Shown here in pieces: positions 55,901 through 64,000 of a stretch of 64,000 nucleotides of DNA. The position numbers and the translations under genes are program-made. Origin of the DNA: Daucus carota subsp. sativus. Its lineage: Eukaryota > Streptophyta > Magnoliopsida > Apiales > Apiaceae. The first letter of the stretch is position 1, and each line of letters starts with the position of its first letter. The notes beneath the pieces are model-generated. The model did no database searches, had not been told where the DNA came from, and saw only the letters and a list, made by a program, of their open reading frames with translations. The DNA lies in NCBI RefSeq assembly GCF_001625215.2, contig NC_030381.2, positions 2,505,131 through 2,569,130 on the forward strand, in the 5' to 3' direction.

Positions 55901-58900
55901 GCACTCTGAATCATCATAGGCTGTAGCAGAATCCATATGCTCCTCAGATAATGGTGTATCCTTGGAATGCTCCTCAGATAATGGTGTATCCTTGGAATGC
56001 TCCTCAGATAATGGTGTATCCTTGGAAAGACCAAGAGCGTTGCCTTCCATGCGAATATTAAACTCAATTATAGCAGATACACCCCCACTATCTATACCAC
56101 CCCAATCTTCACAAAATACTTTCCAATCATTCTCTGTGATAATTGCCAACTCATCTAACTGAAATCCAAACACAATAAATAATTTGACATCAGCAAGGTT
56201 GAAACCTAAAATAGGCAAATCATTTTACCCCTTCAATCCAAAAAACTTCTTTTAAAAACATACTAGAATATAAACATCAACTCTAATTTACCAAATCAAA
56301 TTAAGGTTAAAAAAAATTGTGTACATACAGTGGGCGACTTTTGGAAAATGGCACCGCGTCTCCAAGTAAGTTGAGGAGGTCTTTTGAGAAGCCTAGAATG
56401 CTGGTTCATACAAAAAATAGATATGAGCTATAAAGCAAAGGGTTCAAAGAGAGACTTACAACTTGAGTGTGAAGCATATTTATCATACAATATGGCAACT
56501 CATGGAAGAAATTTTGGCCTTGGTTTTTTCGTTAAGATCAGCAGTTCGATTCTAATTATAACAAAGTACTTGGCTTTTTCAAATATCAGAAAACACTATT
56601 CCAGAGAGAAGATGAGAAACCCAAAACCCAGATATCTATCCGCCGATGTCCAAAATCACAGGAAGTTGTTAGTGACCTAAGGTTCAATGTCACTTAACAA
56701 ATCTATGGTCATTAATTTTCAATCCACAAACATAGCAGAAAAGGAGATCAAGTGCTGCAAACTCAAATTTATTTATAACAAGATTCCATCAGCCGAGCCA
56801 GAGAGTTGCAGTTGATAATATGAAAAATAGATATACATATATGGTGCAATTAAAAGCTCCAGCTAACCTGTTCGCACTTCAGCAACTCAAGAACAGAATT
56901 CAAAGTTTCAGGTGGCGGCGAGGCATTCTTTCCACTTGTGCTGATGAAGGATCTCCAATTTGAGAGCCAAGAAGATGGTATGAGATAGTATTTGCTATTA
57001 GAGGAGAGTGTTACACTTTTTCCCTGAGCTAACTTCTCATGAGACTGACGCTGCTTCAACTTGAACTCTCTGTACCACAAATTATAGAGTCAATAACTAA
57101 CAAAGCTGATCACCTTTAAAACTTTAAGTGTATATGTGTATCTAAACAACCTCATACTATCTTCCTCGCATGCCTCTTCTGAGAGATTAGTGCTGCATAT
57201 ACCACATGGCTCAGATTCTAGAAGAAAAACTGAACAACCCTCCAAGTCGTTCGGCTTCACAGTGTTGGCAGACTCGACGATAAAAAGCCAGAGTGTCTCA
57301 GGAATCAACAAGCGCCTGGCACCAGCGGCTTTCTCAGGTAGAAGTTCCCCATGGGGACACCTGATTGAAGCTGTCGGTCCTGAATCAGCTTCACATGGAG
57401 CGTCAAGAGTTTTCCTGCGTAACCACTGCTGCAGCCTAACAAAAAACAAAAATTGCCAATGTCAACAAAATTCCAGCAGAAAAAGAGGCATTAAGTTTTC
57501 TATAACTGAGAAACCCTGTAATCTTGTCCAGTGTAACACGATATCAAAAAACAGGAGTACTGCCGCATCCAAATATAAAAATTTGGACATTATACTACAT
57601 TTATCAATTTTTAGACACACAAATACTGATCAATTGATACTAAAGGAAAGTAAAATGCAACTGAATAATCAATACGATGACACTCTACGGACCACATTAT
57701 GAGACTTTAAATTCACAAAAATCTCAAATTACAGGCGACGATGTCAGACAGTGCATAGAGGAAATCAAAATTAATCAGTGCTTGTGCACGTTAGACATCG
57801 ATAAAGCTTATTAATGCACATATAGTAAGTACCATACCATGTTTTAGAAACATAGTACGACTTTCCATCTGGAAGCATCCCTGAGAGTGCTGCCTCTGCA
57901 ATTTCTCTCATTAACATTCTTTGATCCCTGTAGCTATCGGCACATACCAGACCACGGGCTTCCTCAAGAACGCAATCTGTACAGTAGTCATCCTTAGCCA
58001 ATATTGGGCCGCCGCCATACTGATACCACATTTAAAAAAAAGGGAGAAAAAGAAATAGAAACTCAGTTTTTATCTTCAGAATTGTGAAGGCCAGTCTTAC
58101 ATATCAGAAGAAAAGCATGACGTAGTGTAAACTCAGTATTAATTAAGACCTATAAACTTAGGAGAGAACTCCATGTAGATACCAGCTACATTAATTCAGG
58201 ATAAAAAATTGTACATACATTAAATTATTCAGTATGACATCTCTACATGATGATATAAAAATTAGTAATTAAAACACTACATCTTCCTTCACCTAATTAA
58301 GTACTAACTGGGTGTCGACTCTCAAGAAAGGTAGAAAATAATTATAATTTATTTCCTGACATACTCGAAGAAGAAGAAGATTATATAAACATGGTCATTG
58401 ACATAGGTGAACTTTTGATCCTTGAACATACAATGTCATATATTCTCTTCAACTTGCTCTGTATCGATATCGAGTGAAATGACTCTGCACACTGCTATCA
58501 GTTTCATGTACAGCAGGTTAACAGAGTGTGATACGGAAGAAAATTAAGAAATGCCTGTGCAGTTACTTCTGTAATAGCCATACCAACTAGCATAGAGCAT
58601 CTCTAATGGGATTGGTTAAATTGATGGGCTATAATGATTGGTTAAAATAAAGATAACCAAAAAGGTGTTTTGCTCCAAAAAGTTGGCTATAACCATAATC
58701 TATACTTTTGCCAAGAAATTTGTAGAAGTTAACAATATACAGCCATCCATAAGTATTTATCCAAATTTATTGCCAAGGGTGTTGTTTTACATATTACCAC
58801 TTGAGTGTCACTATTGCTGGGGATTGTTGCCACCTAGGATTTTAATAAGGGGTTGCATCTCATAGGAGATGCTCTTAGGTGGTCTAAAAACAAATCATAT

Positions 58901-61900
58901 TAGAACAATGTGATTAGCTGAAAAACTCACAAACATAGTTGGTCAAGCAATAATTCTAGTAAAAGTTATAAGAGACTAGATACATTGGACAGAATAATAT
59001 TTGACTTATTTTTAATTTCCACAAATTAATAAATCAACAAAATATGTCATGAAATCAGTATAGCAACTACGGAAAGACTAGTGGAACCCTATCCTCTTAG
59101 AACTGTAATCAGCTATTGAGAATTTTAAGCCTCCGTGGAGGCATGCGCGTGTGAGTATTTAATTCTGTACAATTGACCATGCCAAAGAAAATTTAAAAAG
59201 GGGGCATAAGGAGTAAAGTCAGAAATAAAAAACACTGTACGATCTTCAAGAATTAGTTATCCTTAATTTATAAGCACATTAAAGAATACCTTAGAAAATA
59301 ACATGGTCCAAGAATTGGTTGACAGCCGCTTCGCTTGTCCAACCTTTGAAACAGGCAACTTTCCATGCAAGCAAGTGATTGGACTGTTGTCAATTGTGCT
59401 GCAAGACATTAATAACAAATAAGTGAGAGCCGATAGAAGTCTGTTCATTCTATTACAAACCTTGTTTAGGAATACATGTAGTCAAGCCTTTTGTTATGGG
59501 ATTAATGGGAGCATGGTCCTTAATCATTACAAGCAAGAGACAAGCTGATCACAAGTGACAACCCCATTTCCTCATCTTCCTAGTAAGTTACTAAATCCAT
59601 AGAGTAGATATCTCATAATAAAAAAAACCCAGCAATTAACACAAACAAACCAAACTAACTGATGCCCAATTCAGTATTGACTTCTGCATCTAACCAGTTC
59701 ACATGTAACGTTTTTGACAATAGAACAGTAAAATAAAGGCTTCTAGGCTCATGCAAACTCAGACTTACGGTGATGTTATGTTGTCAGCCCAATGACGAAG
59801 CCAGTCAGCAGATATCCAAAAGTATGGCTCCTGGGAAGACTGGACAGCTGCAGCACAAAGAACAGATCGTACCTCTTCTCTTTTTTCAGTGATCTGATCC
59901 ATTTCTGATTTCTTCTTCAACTTATATTGCTCACAAGAATCAGAAAGTGACTCGTTTAACTTCGATACCTCTTCATAAAGATGAGAAGGAATGGAAATAC
60001 TGCTGCCCTTTTCCAAGGAAGCTTCGCCAGAACCCAATTGTGTATATTCACCATCATTCTTCGGGCGCCTCAGAATGTATGTGAGCATATATGCCTCAGT
60101 TGATGAGAACATTTGTGCATCAGTTGCATTGTTAGAAGCTGATGATAGTGGCTCTCCAGTATCAGCATGAGATCCATTCGCAACACCATCCGTCGTCTTA
60201 GAGCAAGTAGCTTGAACTACTGGTTCGATTGATGATGGTTTGGGAACAGATTTTGAAGATTCTTCCCCGAAAGGGTGTTGACCTAAACTGGACACTTGTT
60301 CGTCATCAAATTCCCACCATTGCTCTGTATTCTCATCCTTAATATGGGCGACATAATGACCACTATTTACGGCAGAACCCTTGTGAATCAACACAGCAGA
60401 CAAATCATACAACCACTTGCCTTGAGAGTGTCCAGTCAACCTGTCTGACATATCCAGTTCACGAGGAAACCCAAACACAGAAGTAATTTTCTTCTTCTTT
60501 GTGGTCTGAAAAACAAAGTAAAAAGAAACCCACTAAGGAAACAGTTGTCAGTCACCCTAAATATATCATGTATGAAGTATTTGGGAATATCGCCAAGATA
60601 TTACAAAACTAGATGTGCAACAAGAAGATGGACATGATAACAGAGGAAGGAGCATAAATGGATCAATAGCTTTCCAAGTCTTATCCTACAGACATCTGCA
60701 ACTTGGCAAGGCATAAACGACTGACTATTCTGATTTAACAACTTTTCACAATTTGTCTTGTGTATTTACAAGATTCTGTTACCCTAACTAGTTGTGTCAA
60801 ATTATTTTAGTTATACAATCCCCTACGAACAGTATTTTAGAACAAGGTGCGTGTATGTAAGAGAAAAGCGCCACTAAAAGATACAAAAATTAAGCTTTTA
60901 AGAAGTCGTGTTTCCAAACAAAGAGTGCGCAAGCATAATAATACTTTTATTAAACAGCAGGTGTTGACAAGTATTAATTTCACATGGTGGCAAAACAACA
61001 CGCAGTCATGCGATACAAATAGGACAAGTAAATTACACAGACTACATTGCATATCATCTCTGGGCACAAAGACCCATTAATACATGTACTAGTGTTCTAC
61101 ACATGAGCCTAACTCAGAATGCCCTGGTCAATTTGAAAGAAGCAAGACAATGCCACTGATTATTTAAACCATAAATACATAACACTATGATAACCCACTC
61201 ATATCTTACCTAACAAGCCTATAACTTAAAAGTTGTCACCAACATTAATCTAAGAACAACAATAACTCAACCATTGCAATATCACAAGGTAATTTGTTTG
61301 TGTTCCCTCACATATGAACATATAGCATTGAAAATAAAGGAGGAACTATAAATATATAAAATCACGAGGATAGCAAATATGCATATTATCAGCAAAAAGT
61401 GACATAATAGGAAGGACGAAATCTTAGACTGCAATACATTGGGAAGGAAAATACAACGCTTGAGCTGAAAATTGAGGACAGTTGGCAGTGACCGCAACTT
61501 AATGCTACGAGAAGCATCAACTCTAGCTGCACAGGACTCGCAGTAATATTGATTGTCCTCCCGAAGCTCTTCCACACTTAGATAATCATTTAAACTCTCA
61601 TCTAGACTCTTTAAGCCTTTGACATTCAATTCTAGCTCGTAGAAGTCTTCAATCTTTGATGAAGCTGCAGACTCATTTCCACATTGTGAGCACCTACAAA
61701 ATGTAGATAGTAAATCACAAAGATAAACTTATGGTTCCCATGCCAAAGAATCCAGAAAAGGTCAGTACTTGCACACATAAAAGCGTGAAACATATTGCCT
61801 TGTTAGAAAAAACATATGCTAGAACCTGCAAACATATAGGCAGTACAATTGAGGTTCCTCGTTTTTTCCTATATATTACTTCTTTATATGTTTTTGTCAG

Positions 61901-63877
61901 AGTATAATAATCTCAAGACAAAACAAGGAAGACTTGTTGCCAGTAACATCTAGATGCACACTGAATGCAAAAGGGGTTAAACGGCGTTTTGGTCACTCAA
62001 CTGACCGGAAACTTGCAGTTGGGTCATCCAACTCAAAAAGCTGTCAGTCACATCATTATACTCTTAAAAATTTTCATTCAGGTCACCGGCCGTTACACTC
62101 CGTTAAAAATTTGACGGAAAGCTGACTAAGCGTCGTGACTTGGCTTAAATAAATCCACCGTGGCATGTACAGTCAGCTGAAGAGGCTTTTTGGTCACTCA
62201 ACTGACTACAAACTTGCACTCGGGTTATCAAACTCAAAAAACTTTTATTTAGGTCACTTATCATAATATCCGTTAAAAATCGAAAAAAAAAAAAAGAATT
62301 AAAAGCTAACATGCATCACTTTTTTTCTCTCTTAAAAATTTCGAAATTTATTAAAAAATGAAACCAATACACACACATAAAATCAATAGCTTTTATGTGT
62401 GTGTGTATTTGTTTCATTTGTTAATTAGTTTCTGTGGGTGAAACTATTGATTTTATGTGTGTGTGTATTTGTTTCATTTGTTAATTAGTTTCGAAATTTT
62501 TAAGAGAGAAAATAAAGTGTTGCATGATAGCTTTTAATTCTTTCTTTTTTCAATTTTTAACGTATATTATGATAAGTGACCTAAATAAAAGTTTTTTGAG
62601 TTTGATGTCCCGATTGCAAGTTTGTAGCCAAATTTCCACTTTAGCTGACTGTACATGCCACAGTGGATTTATTTAAGCCAAGTCACGACGCTTAGTCAGC
62701 TTTCCGTCAAATTTTTAACGGAGTGTAACGGCCAGTGACCTGAATGAAAATTTTTAAGAGTATAATGATGTGACTGACAGCTTTTTGAGTTGGATGACCC
62801 AATTGCAAGTTTCCGGTCAGTTGAGTGACCAAAACGCCATTTAACCCAATGCAAAAGTAATCCTAAGACCTTCTGCATCAGAAGACAGAACTTTGTAAAG
62901 AACTACCCCGACCACACAAATAACCCCTAGTTACCAACAAAACTCAGCTAGAGTCTAGACAATATCTTAGTTACCAACCAACTCAAACACTAACTTCGCT
63001 AGTTAGAAGGAGGCCATGATAAAGAATATCATTCTGACACCACACATGGCCAAATTTAAAGCTCTTATAACAACAATTTTAAAAGTAAGCTTGATTACTA
63101 TATACTGATTACACTGAAATTAAAAACCCATGCCTTTAAGACAAGATTACTGGACAGAGTATTGAGTATTGACAACATGACAGAGTATATATCTGGGAAG
63201 AAAATTCAAAGAGAACTCAAACAAAGAAGCTAAAAAGCACCATAATCATATTTTATATTCGTTGAACTTGTAAAACTTACTTGGTCACATGTGAGACCCC
63301 TCCACGAAAAAGATCTTGGACAACTGTTCTAGCCCTTGCAACGGTGGAACAGCTCAGACATTGTTCAAGTAAAGAAAATAGCAAGGTCAGAAACTCATGA
63401 CTATCTTGCTGAACGCCATTATCTAGCTCCAACGTTCTAATAAATGGAGCCGAATCAATAAAAGACATCTTACTAGCATGTAACTTTGCAAATAGTCTAG
63501 CCAGTTGATCTATAACTGGTTGTTGCTTCAAAACATCCTGTTCAACACAGAAGATACCTTCCCTGAATAGCTTGTTCATATACAAGCACTGTAGAATGCT
63601 GTTCGCATAACAGGTAGCACCCAGATTAGTTAGACCTGCAGGTGACTCAAGGGAGGCACGAAGGTCATTGGATGGATCAGCACCGAGTGAATCCAGAATA
63701 TCTGATGTCTTCTGCCATAAACCGGATTTTCTACTTCCATTGGGTGGTGGTATCAACCCACAAAAGCAATTGGGATTATCTTTTGTATTTAACCGACAAC
63801 CTTGGCAGACAGGTTTAGAAATCATGTATAAGTGGTTTATATCATCTGCAGTAACCTGGCCTGAAGAGTGAATTTGT
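52914..63877 (-). CDS. UBP26: Ubiquitin C-terminal hydrolase 26-like (H2B deubiquitinase), 5' end outside window
   Basis: Nuclear cysteine protease of the USP family. The Arabidopsis protein removes ubiquitin from histone H2B and supports heterochromatic silencing. Exons on the minus strand: 63877-63281, 61693-61438, 60505-59769, 59398-59290, 58019-57838, 57435-57151, 57069-56868, 56400-56329, 56158-55871, 55078-54815, 54017-53876, 53023-52914. The 3244 nt encode 1080 residues plus stop in one frame; the first exon lies beyond 64000. The catalytic Cys box is [19 protein letters not shown], the zinc-type Cys pairs are CSQCG and CESC, and the His box is [20 protein letters not shown]-like and linker regions follow ([25 protein letters not shown]). 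The C-terminal ubiquitin-like part has [14 protein letters not shown] and [16 protein letters not shown], ending [13 protein letters not shown] plus seven more residues. A 30-bp coding repeat in exon 9 and four transposon-like elements in introns are listed separately. Confidence 0.94.
53410..53615. mobile_element. Mutator-like MITE in the last UBP26 intron
   Basis: Inverted ends (GTCCCCGACAATCGC against GTCCCTGACAATCGC, 23 bp in full with about five mismatches) are flanked by the 9-bp duplication TTATTTATA at 53401-53409 and 53616-53624. It is 206 bp, non-coding and GC-richer than its surroundings. Confidence 0.75.
55938..56027 (-). repeat. 30-bp coding minisatellite, three copies
   Basis: Three essentially identical 30-bp units in UBP26 exon 9 encode three copies of the decapeptide [10 protein letters not shown]. 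The surrounding frame is kept. Confidence 0.95.
58595..58874. mobile_element. Harbinger-like MITE in a UBP26 intron
   Basis: Ends GAGCATCTCTAATGGG and, reversed, GAGCATCTCCTATGAG. The flanks are ATA (58592-58594) and TTA (58875-58877), a 3-bp duplication with one change. It is 280 bp and non-coding. Confidence 0.6.
61974..62847. mobile_element. Long-TIR Mutator-like element in a UBP26 intron
   Basis: Ends GGGTTAAACGGCGTTTTGG and, reversed, GGGTTAAATGGCGTTTTGG begin inverted arms of roughly 200 bp or more (e.g. 'gtgccatgtacagtcagct' type sequence in both). They are flanked by a perfect 10-bp duplication AATGCAAAAG at 61964-61973 and 62848-62857. The middle has an internal direct repeat (ttttatgtgtgtgtgtattt at about 62390 and 62451). 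It is 874 bp. Both arms show mirror-image short ORFs that are not genes. Confidence 0.85.
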
Positions 63878-64000
63878 CTGCTTGCAAACATAGAACAAGC
63901 TCAATCAATATATGCATAAAACTGAATATTTTGACTTTCAGTACCACTATAGCAGTTATAATATATACTATGGACTACTTTCTAACAAAGAAGATCAGGA

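Noticed and set aside
57136-57702. 188-codon plus-strand open frame
   Set aside because: It overlaps UBP26 exon 6 in antisense; the opposite strand carries the conserved protein.
61934-62878. Two mirror-image short ORFs with nearly the same peptide ([10 protein letters not shown]...)
   Set aside because: They are produced by the inverted arms of the Mutator-like element, not a duplicated gene.
1-64000. CRISPR arrays, prokaryotic operons, phage or viral integrations
   Set aside because: No regular spacer arrays, no Shine-Dalgarno-led gene strings and no viral replication or coat proteins were seen. The intron structure is plant nuclear throughout.

Overview
The window is ordinary nuclear DNA of a flowering plant, almost certainly a eudicot. 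It is AT-rich, its genes have many short exons with GT-AG introns, its families are plant-specific (NAC, group C bZIP, plant G-gamma, UBP26-type ubiquitin protease), and its gaps are full of plant transposon types (Stowaway and Harbinger-like MITEs, Mutator-like elements, Helitron ends, a LINE). I cannot name the species from sequence alone. No bacterial-type operon, CRISPR array, rRNA gene or intact tRNA gene was seen.

Layout, left to right. 58-247 (-): first exon of a secreted or membrane coiled-coil protein that runs off the left edge. 1437-5144 (-): group C bZIP factor of the bZIP9 type, 6 exons. 6989-8917 (+): 20S proteasome alpha7/PAD1, 3 exons, with a Stowaway MITE ending at its TATA box. 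13108-15355 (+): NAC transcription factor of the NAM/CUC kind. 21853-23236 (+): F-box/LRR protein. 24744-28559: Helitrons and a 5'-truncated LINE. 31657-36373 (+): plastid-type protein with two START/polyketide-cyclase-like domains. 36924-41239 (-): endonuclease V. 41449-42989: a Harbinger-like element with a poly(A) retroposon nested in it. 43843-47426 (-): DUF1997 protein. 48154-49786 (+): type-B G-protein gamma subunit. 52914-63877 (-): UBP26-type histone H2B deubiquitinase, whose first exon lies beyond the right edge.

The genes do not form a pathway. They are independent housekeeping and regulatory genes: protein turnover (PAD1, F-box, UBP26), transcription (bZIP, NAC), nucleic-acid repair (EndoV), signalling (G-gamma) and two plastid-type proteins. 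Exon boundaries were worked out by hand from GT/AG signals, reading-frame continuity and family similarity. Every multi-exon model given here keeps one open frame from start to stop, or to the window edge.

I found no convincing new biological system. The more unusual points are: a TATA box formed at a MITE junction; a poly(A) retroposon with a LINE-like C-terminal tail nested in a MITE and then partly duplicated; a GC-AG intron in EndoV; a 30-bp coding minisatellite in UBP26; fold-back Mutator-like elements with 9-10 bp target duplications; and a 23-bp poly(A) insertion flanked by a 15-bp target duplication.
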